Source: Streptococcus sp. zg-86 (lineage in GTDB: Bacteria > Bacillota > Bacilli > Lactobacillales > Streptococcaceae). From it: a stretch of DNA of 64,000 nt. The position numbers and the translations under genes are program-made. This document shows positions 23,607 through 32,174 of the stretch, piece after piece. Location of the stretch: positions 992,001-1,056,000 of the forward strand of contig NZ_CP072115.1 in the NCBI RefSeq assembly GCF_017639855.1. The letters are read 5' to 3'. The notes under the pieces were generated by a model that had not been told where the DNA came from, did no database searches, and worked only from the letters and a program-made list of their open reading frames with translations. Within the stretch, counting starts at the first letter, position 1. The number at the start of each line of letters is the position of its first letter.

Positions 23607-24305
23607 ATGAAAGCTGCTTATATTGCCATTCATGATAAATTAAAAGAAGAAATTGACCGTGGGGTTTGGAAAATTGGAGAACGTTTGCCAAGTGAGCGAG
23701 ACTTAGCAGATGAGTTTGGAGTGTCACGAATGACCTTGCGACAAGGGATTACGCTCTTAGTGGAAGAAGGAATTTTACAAAGAAAAGTTGGCTCAGGAAC
23801 TTATGTAGCCAGTACCCGTGTCCAAGAAAAAATGCGGGGAACCATGTCTTTTACTGAAATTATTCAACTACAAGGCAAAACTCCCTCTAGTCAGTTATTA
23901 TCCTATATCCGAACAAAGCCCAATGATAAGGAAGTTAGTCAACTGAATTTACAGGCAGGAGAGGCCGTTATTCGAATGGAACGTGTGCGTTTTGCAGACA
24001 ATATTCCAGTGGTCTACGAGGTGGCCAGCATTCCAGAACGGCTGATTCACAATGTGAAAAAGAGCGACGTGACCAACCATTTCTTTAAAACCTTGACGGA
24101 AAACGGCTATCGCATCGGGAAAAGCCACCAAACAATCTATGCTCGTTTGGCCAACGAAAAGGTTGCAAAACACTTGCAAATTACGAAAAATCAAGCTATT
24201 TTAGCTCTGCGCCAAGTATCGTATTTGGAGGACGGTCAACCTTTTGAATATGTAAATAGCCAATACGTTGGTGAACGTTTTGAATTTTACTTGGAAAACA
24301 ATTAG
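23607..24305 (+). CDS. GntR/HutC-family transcriptional regulator
   Basis: About 232 residues from ATG 23607, favoured over an in-frame GTG at 23601 because that codon is part of the ribosome binding site. Residues about 5-70 are the GntR winged helix (IGERLPSERDLADEFGVSRMTLRQGITLLVEEGILQRKVGSGTYV). The rest is a UTRA effector domain (VIRMERVRFADNIPVVYEVASIPERL ... LALRQVSYLEDGQPFEYVNSQY). The ligand is not readable; UTRA regulators mostly sense sugar phosphates or small metabolites. Ends in a TTTACATAA-type terminator. Confidence 0.88.
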   Translation: MKAAYIAIHDKLKEEIDRGVWKIGERLPSERDLADEFGVSRMTLRQGITLLVEEGILQRKVGSGTYVASTRVQEKMRGTMSFTEIIQLQGKTPSSQLLSYIRTKPNDKEVSQLNLQAGEAVIRMERVRFADNIPVVYEVASIPERLIHNVKKSDVTNHFFKTLTENGYRIGKSHQTIYARLANEKVAKHLQITKNQAILALRQVSYLEDGQPFEYVNSQYVGERFEFYLENN

Positions 24306-24336
24306 TTTGCATAATCTTTATTATGTAAACTTTTTT
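24305..24336 (+). terminator. Terminator after gntR (TTTACATAA-type hairpin)
   Basis: GTTTGCATAAT (24305-24315) pairs with ATTATGTAAAC (24320-24330), followed by six T. A member of a recurring hairpin family near difSL. Confidence 0.8.
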
Positions 24337-24380
24337 ATATTTAAAATGAGATGGACAGACTTTATCCTCTAGGAAAAATT

Positions 24381-24389
24381 TGGTATAAT
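24381..24389 (+). promoter_or_regulatory. Extended -10 promoter directly before ylxM
   Basis: TGGTATAAT at 24381-24389 ends only 7 nt before the ylxM ATG (24397), so the predicted transcript starts at or next to the start codon. Confidence 0.65.
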
Positions 24390-24396
24390 AAAAGGT

Positions 24397-24729
24397 ATGG
24401 AAATTGAAAAAACGAATCGGATGAATGCCCTCTTTGAATTTTACGCAGCACTATTGACCGATAAACAGATGAATTATATCGAGCTCTACTATGCTGATGA
24501 TTATAGCTTGGCTGAGATTGCAGAAGAATTTCAGGTCAGCCGTCAAGCGGTCTATGACAATATCAAGCGGACAGAAAAGATTTTAGAAGATTACGAAAAG
24601 AAATTGCACATGTATTCTGACTACATTGTCCGCAGCCAAATCTTTGATCAAATTTTAGAACGCTATCCAGCAGATGAATTTTTGCAAGAACAAATCACCA
24701 TATTAAGTAGCATTGATAATAGAGAATAA
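24397..24729 (+). CDS. ylxM: YlxM, helix-turn-helix protein of the SRP operon
   Basis: A 110-residue protein beginning MEIEKTNRMNALFEFY, with a sigma-70 region-4-like HTH: YYADDYSLAEIAEEFQVSRQAVYDNIKR. YlxM is conserved just before ffh in Firmicutes and modulates signal recognition particle function. AAAAGG is almost adjacent to the ATG and the -10 is 7 nt away, so translation may begin on a leaderless or nearly leaderless mRNA. ffh starts 11 nt after the stop. Confidence 0.95.
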   Translation: MEIEKTNRMNALFEFYAALLTDKQMNYIELYYADDYSLAEIAEEFQVSRQAVYDNIKRTEKILEDYEKKLHMYSDYIVRSQIFDQILERYPADEFLQEQITILSSIDNRE

Positions 24730-24740
24730 AGGAGAATACC

Positions 24741-26306
24741 ATGGCTTTTGAAAGTTTAACCGAACGTTTACAGAACGTCTTTAAAAATCTGCGCCGTAAA
24801 GGCAAAATTAGCGAAAGTGATGTCCAAGAAGCAACCAAGGAAATCCGTCTTGCCCTTCTGGAAGCAGACGTTGCCTTGCCAGTCGTGAAAGATTTTATTA
24901 AGAAAGTCCGTGAACGTGCAGTTGGTCACGAAGTGATTGAAACGCTCAATCCTGCTCAACAAATTATCAAGATTGTTGATGAGGAATTGACAGCAATTTT
25001 AGGCTCTGATACAGCTGAAATTATCAAATCACCAAAAATTCCAACTATTATCATGATGGTTGGTCTGCAAGGGGCTGGTAAAACGACCTTTGCTGGAAAA
25101 CTAGCTAACAAGCTCAAAAAAGAAGAAAATGCCCGACCTTTGCTGATTGCAGCGGATATTTATCGTCCAGCAGCCATTGATCAGTTAAAAACCTTAGGAC
25201 AACAAATTGACGTTCCTGTCTTTGAGTTAGGTACAGGAGTCGCAGCAGTTGACATTGTCAAGCAAGGTCTTGAAGTAGCCAAACAACAAAATAACGACTA
25301 CGTCTTGATTGATACGGCAGGGCGTTTGCAAATTGACCAAGTGCTGATGAATGAATTGAGAGATGTCAAGGCACTTGGTCAACCAAATGAAATCCTCCTC
25401 GTCGTAGATGCTATGATTGGTCAGGAAGCTGCTAACGTTGCTCGTGAGTTTAATGACCAGCTTGAGGTGACTGGGGTTATCTTAACCAAAATCGATGGGG
25501 ATACTCGTGGTGGTGCCGCACTTTCTGTCCGTCATATCACTGGCAAACCAATCAAGTTCACAGGTACTGGTGAGAAAATTACCGATATTGAAACCTTCCA
25601 CCCAGACCGTATGTCTAGCCGTATTTTGGGGATGGGAGATTTGCTGACTCTGATTGAGAAGGCTTCACAAGAATACGATGAGAAGAAATCGCTTGAACTC
25701 GCTGAAAAAATGCGAGAAAATACCTTTGATTTCAATGATTTTATTGATCAATTAGACCAAGTACAAAATATGGGACCGATGGAAGACCTGCTCAAGATGA
25801 TTCCAGGAATGGCTGGAAATCCTGCCCTTGCTAATCTCAAGGTCGATGAGCGAGAAATTGCTCGAAAACGTGCGATTGTATCATCCATGACCCCAGCTGA
25901 ACGTGAAAATCCTGATTTGCTGACTCCAAGCCGTCGTCGTCGGATTGCGAACGGCTCAGGAAATAGCTTTGTCGATGTCAACAAGTTCATTAAAGACTTT
26001 AACCAAGCAAAGGCTATGATGCAGGGGGTTATGTCTGGTGATATGAATAAGATGATGAAACAAATGGGAATCAATCCCAATAATCTTCCTAAAAATATGC
26101 CAAACAACATGGATATGTCCGCTCTTGAAGGGATGATGGGTCAGGGGGGAATGCCTGATTTATCAGCCTTAGGTGGTGCTGGCATGCCAGATATGAGTCA
26201 GATGTTTGGTGGGGGCTTAAAGGGTAAAATAGGTGAATTTGCCATGAAACAATCCATGAAGCGCATGGCAAATAAAATGAAGAAAGCAAAAAAGAAGAGA
26301 AAATAA
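24741..26306 (+). CDS. ffh: Signal recognition particle GTPase Ffh (SRP54)
   Basis: A 521-residue protein. An N-terminal helical bundle is followed by the G domain with GLQGAGKTTFAGKLA (P-loop, about residue 108), DTAGR and TKIDGDTRGG. The C-terminal M domain is methionine-rich (KMMKQMGINPNNL ... MFGGGLKGKIG) and binds 4.5S RNA and signal peptides. Full length, with a basic lysine-rich tail. Co-transcribed with ylxM, and the stop codon lies in the loop of a terminator. Confidence 0.97.
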   Translation: MAFESLTERLQNVFKNLRRKGKISESDVQEATKEIRLALLEADVALPVVKDFIKKVRERAVGHEVIETLNPAQQIIKIVDEELTAILGSDTAEIIKSPKIPTIIMMVGLQGAGKTTFAGKLANKLKKEENARPLLIAADIYRPAAIDQLKTLGQQIDVPVFELGTGVAAVDIVKQGLEVAKQQNNDYVLIDTAGRLQIDQVLMNELRDVKALGQPNEILLVVDAMIGQEAANVAREFNDQLEVTGVILTKIDGDTRGGAALSVRHITGKPIKFTGTGEKITDIETFHPDRMSSRILGMGDLLTLIEKASQEYDEKKSLELAEKMRENTFDFNDFIDQLDQVQNMGPMEDLLKMIPGMAGNPALANLKVDEREIARKRAIVSSMTPAERENPDLLTPSRRRRIANGSGNSFVDVNKFIKDFNQAKAMMQGVMSGDMNKMMKQMGINPNNLPKNMPNNMDMSALEGMMGQGGMPDLSALGGAGMPDMSQMFGGGLKGKIGEFAMKQSMKRMANKMKKAKKKRK

Positions 26307-26318
26307 TCTCTTCTTTTT
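26289..26318. terminator. Terminator at the end of ffh
   Basis: AAAAAGAAGAGA (26289-26300) and TCTCTTCTTTTT (26307-26318) form a 12-bp perfect stem enclosing the TAA. A second dyad, CATAATTTTAATTATG, follows at about 26320-26335. Confidence 0.85.
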
Positions 26319-26335
26319 ACATAATTTTAATTATG

Positions 26336-26750
26336 TTATATTATAAACGAGATATTCCATGACAATCTCATCTTCATCCCGGTCTCCTTTTCATAAAATT
26401 GTTTTGCTGCTTGATTCGTTTTAATATAGAACAGGCGGAGATAGGGATAGCGTTTTTCGTCCTTTAATTGCTTTAACAACATCTTGAGAGCTTGGGTGCC
26501 ATAAGATTTTCCTTGATAAGAATCTCCGATAAAAAATTCAGCAAGAACATAGGCATTTTCACTAGGAACATCATAATAGAGAAAAAGTCCAATTGGCACC
26601 AGGTCTTGGTAAATAAAACGAGTTTTACTTGCTAACGTTCGATAAGCGTAGGCTCTTGCAAGCGTCACAGAAAAAGTATTCTTGTTCAGGTCTCACTGTA
26701 AGAGGCGCTCGCCCATTTTCAGGAGCTACAGGTTCAAAATGGATTATCAT
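26336..26750 (-). pseudogene. GNAT N-acetyltransferase, frameshifted
   Basis: The long frame (from GTG 26668, 110 aa) has GNAT motifs IGLFLYYD and EFFIGDSYQGKSYGTQALKMLL (acetyl-CoA loop) but no proper start. Upstream in another frame, ATG 26750 with AAAGGAA 7 nt before it encodes MIIHFEPVAPENGRAPLTVRPEQEYFF, a normal N-terminus for these enzymes. The two join only with a frameshift at the T-run near 26671-26675 (AAAAAG on +). The gene is therefore broken by a small indel, or there is a sequence error. Confidence 0.75.
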
Positions 26751-26853
26751 GAATGATTCCTTTTCTTAGAAAATAAAATAAGGTAGATAATTTCTTGAAA
26801 AAATTTTTTTGGTTATAATTATTTCCAGTTAACTTATCGAGAATTCTACATAT

Positions 26854-26884
26854 ATCTTTCCGAAAAACTATAATTTTCTTGAAA
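26854..26884 (+). other. difSL chromosome dimer resolution site
   Basis: A 31-bp site starting ATCTTTCCGAA and ending TTTTCTTGAAA matches, from memory, the difSL site of streptococci and lactococci that XerS acts on. Position just upstream of xerS is also canonical. It marks the replication terminus and fits the strand switch seen here. Confidence 0.92.
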
Positions 26885-26907
26885 TATATCTATTATTGTG
26901 CTATACT
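26879..26907 (+). promoter_or_regulatory. xerS promoter overlapping difSL
   Basis: TTGAAA (26879-26884), 17 nt, TATACT (26902-26907). The -35 hexamer is the last six bases of difSL. Confidence 0.75.
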
Positions 26908-26937
26908 CTTGATAAGAAGAAAATTTGGAGAATCTTT

Positions 26938-28008
26938 ATGCGCCGCGAATTACTACTAGAAAAAATCGAACAATTAAAGGAAATAATGCCGTGGTATGTC
27001 TTGGACTACTACCAATCAAAGTTAGCTGTCCCCTACAGTTTTACGACCTTGTATGAATATTTGAAAGAATACCGACGATTTTTTGAATGGTTGATCGATA
27101 CGGATTTGGTATCGGCAACGACTATAGCTGAAATCCCATTAGATACCTTGGAACAGCTCACTAAGAAAGACATGGAATCCTTTATTCTCTATCTACGGGA
27201 AAGACCCTTGCTGAATGCCAATACGACACAAAATGGGGTATCACAAACGACAATTAATCGTACCTTGTCTGCTCTATCAAGCCTCTACAAATACCTGACT
27301 GAGGAAGTTGAAAATGATCAGGGAGAGCCTTATTTTTACCGCAATGTTATGAAGAAGGTTTCAACCAAAAAGAAAAAGGAAACGCTTGCTGCTAGAGCTG
27401 AAAATATCAAGCAAAAACTCTTTTTGGGAGACGAAACCATGGAGTTTTTAGAGTATGTTGAGACCCAATATCCCGTCAAACTATCAAAGCGTGCTCTCTC
27501 CTCCTTCCAGAAAAACAAAGAACGAGATTTAGCCATTCTAGCCCTACTGCTGGCTTCTGGAGTACGCCTTTCTGAAGCGGTCAATCTTAATCTGGCTGAT
27601 GTCAATGTAAAGATGATGATGATTGATGTTACACGAAAAGGTGGGAAACGAGACTCAGTTCATGTAGCGGGATTTGCAAAGCCTTACTTGGAAGCCTATC
27701 TTGCCATTCGTCAGCAACGTTACAAGGCTGAAAAGACGGATCTTGCCTTCTTCTTATCGGAATACCGTGGCTTGCCAAATCGTATGGATGCGTCCAGTAT
27801 TGAAAAAATGGTCGCAAAATATTCTGCAGATTTTAAAATCCGAGTCACACCGCATAAACTCCGCCATACGCTAGCTACTCGTCTCTATGATGCGACAAAA
27901 TCTCAAGTGCTTGTCAGCCATCAATTGGGTCATGCGAATACGCAGGTTACAGACCTCTATACCCACATTGTCAACGATGAACAGAAAAATGCTTTGGATC
28001 AATTATAA
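26938..28008 (+). CDS. xerS: Tyrosine recombinase XerS
   Basis: About 356 residues from ATG 26938 (MRRELLLEKIEQLKEIMPWYV), with GGAG (26927-26930) 7 nt before; an in-frame codon at 26896 precedes the promoter's start and is rejected. Catalytic residues are visible: ASGVRLSEAVNL (Arg I), HKLRHTLATRL (His-x-x-Arg), GHANTQVTDLYTHI (His and nucleophile Tyr). Alone it resolves chromosome dimers at difSL, replacing XerC/XerD in streptococci, in concert with FtsK. Length is as expected. Confidence 0.97.
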   Translation: MRRELLLEKIEQLKEIMPWYVLDYYQSKLAVPYSFTTLYEYLKEYRRFFEWLIDTDLVSATTIAEIPLDTLEQLTKKDMESFILYLRERPLLNANTTQNGVSQTTINRTLSALSSLYKYLTEEVENDQGEPYFYRNVMKKVSTKKKKETLAARAENIKQKLFLGDETMEFLEYVETQYPVKLSKRALSSFQKNKERDLAILALLLASGVRLSEAVNLNLADVNVKMMMIDVTRKGGKRDSVHVAGFAKPYLEAYLAIRQQRYKAEKTDLAFFLSEYRGLPNRMDASSIEKMVAKYSADFKIRVTPHKLRHTLATRLYDATKSQVLVSHQLGHANTQVTDLYTHIVNDEQKNALDQL

Positions 28009-28044
28009 AATAATTTACATAACTTTTGTTATGTAAATTATTTT
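28007..28044. terminator. Bidirectional terminator between xerS and phosphohexomutase gene
   Basis: A 17-bp perfect inverted repeat AAAATAATTTACATAAC (28007-28023) / 28028-28044 with loop TTTT, at the junction of convergent genes. It shares the TTTACATAA core with hairpins at 24305, 26318 and 29719. Confidence 0.85.
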
Positions 28045-28048
28045 ATCT

Positions 28049-29560
28049 TTATTCTCCGATTATTTCTTTCATTTTTGCTTGATTCACCTGAGGATAGGCT
28101 GCTAAAAATGCAGATAGACGTCTGAGAATTGGAACAATGTAACCTGCTTGATCATTCTCCACTTGGAGAACCAATAAAGGTTCATGAAGACTCATTCTCA
28201 GTAAGAACCAGCCATCTCCGTATGGCGAGGTGACATCAAAGCGCACACCTTCTTCGTTTTCTGGATTAAAGTTAAAGCCGTCAATCATTTGTGCTTGTAA
28301 GTCCGCAATTACTTGCTCACCTAGCGCACGATAGTCGGGTGCTTCTAGTTTAAAGCGGACTTCTTGCGTTTCGACTGGCTGTTTCAACTGGGCAATTAAA
28401 TCATCTAAGCTCCGTCCTTCTGCTTGTAAACGTGGCAAGAGCATGAGAATTTTGGCTGCGACGTAGGTTCCATCATCAAGGAAATAATTTTCTTTAAAGG
28501 CAGCATGGCCAGATGTTTCAATAGCCAGTTGACAATCAATCCCTTCTTGATTGGTGTGAACCGCTTTATTGATGACATTACGATAGCCTGAGATATAACG
28601 AATCTGTTTACCGCCTAGTTCTTCAATGAAGCGTTTTAAATGCTCAGAAGTTGGGGAATTGGTTACAATGCTTGTTCCAGGGTGTTCTTGTAAAATGATT
28701 TGGCTGAGAACGGCAATGAGATTATTCCGATTTAAAATCTCTCCTGATTTAGTGACCAAGGCAGCACGGTCTACATCCGTATCAAAGATAATGCCTAAGT
28801 CAGCTTGATGTTTAAGGACTGCTGCTTGAATACTCGCCATAGCTTCCTTGTTGTCTGGATTTGGAATATGGTTTGGGAAGGTCCCGTCTGGATCAAGAAA
28901 TTGAGAACCATTTGTATCTGCTCCTAAAGCTTGTAAGACCTTGTCAGCAAAGAAACCTCCGGCTCCATTTCCTGCATCGACAATGATGTGCAATCCTTTT
29001 AATGGTTCTTCTTCACCTTGATTTGCCAAGCGGATTTTTCCAACCAAATCAGCTGCGTACGGTGTCAACAAATCCTCTGAACGAACTGTTCCATTTTCCT
29101 GAGCGGGTAATACTTCGTCATTTTCTAGGATAAAAGTAATATCCTCATGTTCTGCACCGCCTTTTTGGCTGAAGATTTTAATCCCATTAAAGTAATACGG
29201 TAAGTGACTTGCTGTTACCATGATACCGGCATGACATGAAAATTCCTCATACTGCGTGCTCATAAAAAGGGCTGGTGTGGTTGCTAGACCAAAATCAATC
29301 ACTTGTACCCCAATACGAATAGCTTCTTTTGTAAAAGCTTCGACTAAACTAGGGCCGCTAAGTCGGCTATCACGACCAATTCCAATCGTTAATTGACCTT
29401 CTTGATAGACCTTATGAAGGGTCTCGTCTTGACACAGCCAACGAACTAAGCCATGTACGATTTTGATTACGGCCTCAGGTGTGAGGTTAACAGCTAATTC
29501 GTCTGTTGCAATCGCGATTCCACGAATATCAGACCCATTTTGCAAAGCATGATGTGACAT
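28049..29560 (-). CDS. Phosphoglucomutase/phosphomannomutase family protein
   Basis: A 503-residue alpha-D-phosphohexomutase. TASHLPYYFNGIK (about residues 116-128) is the active-site phosphoserine loop, here with Leu-Pro after Ser-His. FDTDVDRAALV is the metal-binding loop (DxDxD) and ETSGHAAFKENYFLDDGTY the sugar-binding loop. It interconverts hexose 1- and 6-phosphates; glucose versus mannose specificity cannot be read. AAAGGAGG precedes the ATG. Monocistronic and convergent with xerS. Confidence 0.88.
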   Translation of the reverse strand: MSHHALQNGSDIRGIAIATDELAVNLTPEAVIKIVHGLVRWLCQDETLHKVYQEGQLTIGIGRDSRLSGPSLVEAFTKEAIRIGVQVIDFGLATTPALFMSTQYEEFSCHAGIMVTASHLPYYFNGIKIFSQKGGAEHEDITFILENDEVLPAQENGTVRSEDLLTPYAADLVGKIRLANQGEEEPLKGLHIIVDAGNGAGGFFADKVLQALGADTNGSQFLDPDGTFPNHIPNPDNKEAMASIQAAVLKHQADLGIIFDTDVDRAALVTKSGEILNRNNLIAVLSQIILQEHPGTSIVTNSPTSEHLKRFIEELGGKQIRYISGYRNVINKAVHTNQEGIDCQLAIETSGHAAFKENYFLDDGTYVAAKILMLLPRLQAEGRSLDDLIAQLKQPVETQEVRFKLEAPDYRALGEQVIADLQAQMIDGFNFNPENEEGVRFDVTSPYGDGWFLLRMSLHEPLLVLQVENDQAGYIVPILRRLSAFLAAYPQVNQAKMKEIIGE

Positions 29561-29718
29561 AACTTCCTCCTTTATGTATTCCTAGTATATCATCTTTTAA
29601 ACCGTTTTCAAGTCCTTATTTAGAATCTATACAGAGATTTTTGGCTTAATAGTACGATTGAACTCTGCAAATTTCTTATATCAGGTAGTATGGCACAGAA
29701 AGATAAGGAAATAAATGT

Positions 29719-29742
29719 TTTACATAACTTATATTATGTAAA
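29719..29742. terminator. TTTACATAA hairpin after the carbon-nitrogen hydrolase gene
   Basis: TTTACATAA (29719-29727) and TTATGTAAA (29734-29742) flank CTTATA. It lies just beyond the - strand gene end; the T-run is weak. Confidence 0.5.
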
Positions 29743-29750
29743 TAAAAATG

Positions 29751-30467
29751 CTATTCTATCTTCACAATTCCGTAGTTTCCTATTGGTAGGATAGGAGTAA
29801 TCTGCCCGTTTTCAAAGAGATAGACTCCACCATAAGCCTCTTGTTTGTCTATTGAATAGGAATTAACAAGGTAGATAGGCTTAGAGAGCTTTTTTGTCTG
29901 CTCCGCATATTCATGCTGTGCAGTCTGCCATTCTTCAGGTGAATAATCGATGTAAACAGGCCAAAGGCAGATGTCATATTCTAAGGCAGTCAGACGATTC
30001 AACAAATTTTCGTGCCATAAATCACCACAGATAGCTGTGACAAAGCGTGTACCTTGATAGTCGAAGACTTCAAAACGCTGTCCTTCTTGATACTGCTTGC
30101 CTACACCTTTCTCTTTCCAGCCTTGTGAAATTCGTCGATAGGTAGACAGGATATCTCCAGTTGCCCCAATACATAATTGGCTACTGTAGAGTTTTTCTTC
30201 ATTTTTCTCAAAAAAGCCAATCGAAATGGCCATCTGATAGGTTTGAGCAATTGTTTTTAGCCTGTTTATTTCAGGGGAGTTTTGTTCAACTGCCCGTTTT
30301 TTATCCCTATCATAAGACCATGTAAGGCCATCAAATCCTTGGAGATAGGCTTCTCCGAAAACGATAATATCGCATTCTGCTGCTTCTTTACAATATTGTT
30401 CAATTCGTTCCAGTTGCAGTTCAAGTGCATGACTGGTCATGAGACCAGAAACAAGGGCTAGCTTCAT
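29751..30467 (-). CDS. Carbon-nitrogen (nitrilase-superfamily) hydrolase
   Basis: A 238-residue protein. FGEAYLQGFDGLTW holds the catalytic Glu and AICGDLWHENLLNRL the nucleophile Cys. The catalytic Lys should be near YRRISQGWKEKG, but the usual YRK is YRR, so the lysine placement is uncertain. These enzymes cleave amides or nitriles in the cytoplasm; substrate unknown. It lies 9 nt after the sensor kinase and is probably the last gene of the Bce-type operon. A link to antibiotic stress is only contextual. Confidence 0.8.
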   Translation of the reverse strand: MKLALVSGLMTSHALELQLERIEQYCKEAAECDIIVFGEAYLQGFDGLTWSYDRDKKRAVEQNSPEINRLKTIAQTYQMAISIGFFEKNEEKLYSSQLCIGATGDILSTYRRISQGWKEKGVGKQYQEGQRFEVFDYQGTRFVTAICGDLWHENLLNRLTALEYDICLWPVYIDYSPEEWQTAQHEYAEQTKKLSKPIYLVNSYSIDKQEAYGGVYLFENGQITPILPIGNYGIVKIE

Positions 30468-30476
30468 CTGCTTCTC

Positions 30477-31415
30477 CTACTTCTTCCAAACACGAACCTG
30501 AGTTCCTTGATCAATTTGACTGCTAATATCAATCGATAAAGCTAACTGGGTGAGCACCCGTTTGGTCAAATAAAGACCAAATCCACTGGCTTTCTGATGT
30601 TCACGCCCATTGTAACCGGTAAATCCTTCGTCAAATAAGCGGGGAAGATCCTCTGGTAAAATTCCAATCCCCTGATCGATAATCGTGACGCCATTTTCCA
30701 GATGAATGATAATGGATTTTTTATTTTGACTGTACTTAATAGCGTTATCAATCACTTGGGACAGGGCAAAGGATAGCCACTTCCGATCGCTTTTTACCTG
30801 CCATTCCCCTTTTATGTCAAGACTCAACTCCTTTTGCAAAAACTGACTGCGGTACTTTTTAACCAAGTCGACAATCAGTTCTCGAACCTCAATCATCTCA
30901 AAGCGAAAATCACTGGTCTGATTGGACAACTTCATGTAATTGAGAAGATTTGTCATATAATTGTCAAGTCGCAATAATTGGTGATTGACCTCAGTTTGAG
31001 AAAGCTGATTTGTTTGGCTCATCAAAGAGAGGGCAGCCAAGGGGACTTTCATCTGGTGAGACCACATTTTGACCACGGACTGCCACTCATTTTCACGAGA
31101 TTTGTAGGCAAGGATGAGGGCGTTACTTGCTTCTTTCTCGCGTTCTAACAAGGCCAAATAAGCCAAATCAGATGGCAAATTGAGCTCTGTTCCTTTTATT
31201 TCTCCCGTAAAGTTTTCAATGATTTCTTGTTTTCGTTTAAAATGAAAAAATAACCAAACGGTCCAGATAGCAAGGAGGATACTGGTAAAAAAGAGACTTT
31301 GTAAGAGGAAATCAAAAGGAAGTTGATAAAGAAGAAACAGGACTACTATACTGATCCCGATGATGAAATACACGAGGTACCAACCAGTATATTCTTTTAA
31401 AAATTTTATCATCAT
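30477..31415 (-). CDS. BceS-type intramembrane-sensing histidine kinase
   Basis: A 312-residue kinase. Two transmembrane helices (about 13-31 and 35-58) are separated by a very short external loop, the hallmark of intramembrane sensors that read the partner ABC transporter. MWSHQMKVPLAAL carries phospho-acceptor His120. The ATPase domain has DNAIKYS (N box), IIDQGIGI (G1) and GFGLYLTK (G2). It overlaps the response regulator stop (ATGATG/TGA), so the two are co-translated. Confidence 0.9.
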   Translation of the reverse strand: MMIKFLKEYTGWYLVYFIIGISIVVLFLLYQLPFDFLLQSLFFTSILLAIWTVWLFFHFKRKQEIIENFTGEIKGTELNLPSDLAYLALLEREKEASNALILAYKSRENEWQSVVKMWSHQMKVPLAALSLMSQTNQLSQTEVNHQLLRLDNYMTNLLNYMKLSNQTSDFRFEMIEVRELIVDLVKKYRSQFLQKELSLDIKGEWQVKSDRKWLSFALSQVIDNAIKYSQNKKSIIIHLENGVTIIDQGIGILPEDLPRLFDEGFTGYNGREHQKASGFGLYLTKRVLTQLALSIDISSQIDQGTQVRVWKK

Positions 31416-32077
31416 TGAACAATATACCCCACTCCACGAATGGTATGAATGCGATCAAATCTCAGTTCGCTGACTTTTTTACGTAAACGTGTCATATTGA
31501 CATTCAAGGTGTTTTGATCAATAAATTCCTCGTTTTCCCACAGTTGTTCCAGTAGCTTTTCCTTGCTTACAACCTGGCCTTGTTGTTGCATAAGGGTAGT
31601 GAGAATTTTAGTCTCCGTCGGTGAGAGTTGGATGTGCTTATCTTGGTAGCTGAAACGCCCATCCATATTTAATTGGTAGCCCTCTAATATAAGATGATTA
31701 ATCTGTGTGAACTGTTGGATGCGGCGCAAAAAGGCAGCAATTTTAGCATCCAAAAGAGGAAGGGAGAAGGGTTTGGCGATAAAATCATCTCCTCCCATAT
31801 TCATCGCCATGACAGCGTTCATTTCATCATCGCTACTGGAAATAAAAATAATCGGCATGGTCATGGTCTTGCGAATTTCTGTCGTCCAATAAAAGCCATT
31901 AAAGTACGGAAGACTGATGTCCATAAGAACCACATCGGGTTGCCATTCTGCTATTTCTTGGCTCACTGCACGAAAATTATGGACACTTTTCACGTGATAG
32001 TTTTGGCTCAGATGACTCATCAATAGCTGTACAATCGTTTCATCATCTTCTACGATATAAATTTTGTCTTTGTTCAT
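31412..32077 (-). CDS. BceR-type OmpR-family response regulator
   Basis: A 221-residue protein. The receiver domain has acidic residues IVEDDE (11-13), phospho-acceptor Asp53 (VVLMDISLP) and KPF. The C-terminal winged helix is QLSPTETKILTTLMQQ ... VNMTRLRKKV ... IHTIRGVGYIV. It activates the bceAB-like genes in response to peptide antibiotics. Two copies of a TnACA-N4-TGTnA motif upstream of the ATPase gene fit BceR-type binding sites. Confidence 0.92.
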   Translation of the reverse strand: MNKDKIYIVEDDETIVQLLMSHLSQNYHVKSVHNFRAVSQEIAEWQPDVVLMDISLPYFNGFYWTTEIRKTMTMPIIFISSSDDEMNAVMAMNMGGDDFIAKPFSLPLLDAKIAAFLRRIQQFTQINHLILEGYQLNMDGRFSYQDKHIQLSPTETKILTTLMQQQGQVVSKEKLLEQLWENEEFIDQNTLNVNMTRLRKKVSELRFDRIHTIRGVGYIVQ

Positions 32078-32174
32078 AGTCTTATTGTATCAAAAAAGTG
32101 ACCGACAAAGCCACTTTTTCTGTAATCTATTCTATACAGAATACGCCTAATATCCAGTTGTTAATGAACAAGGC

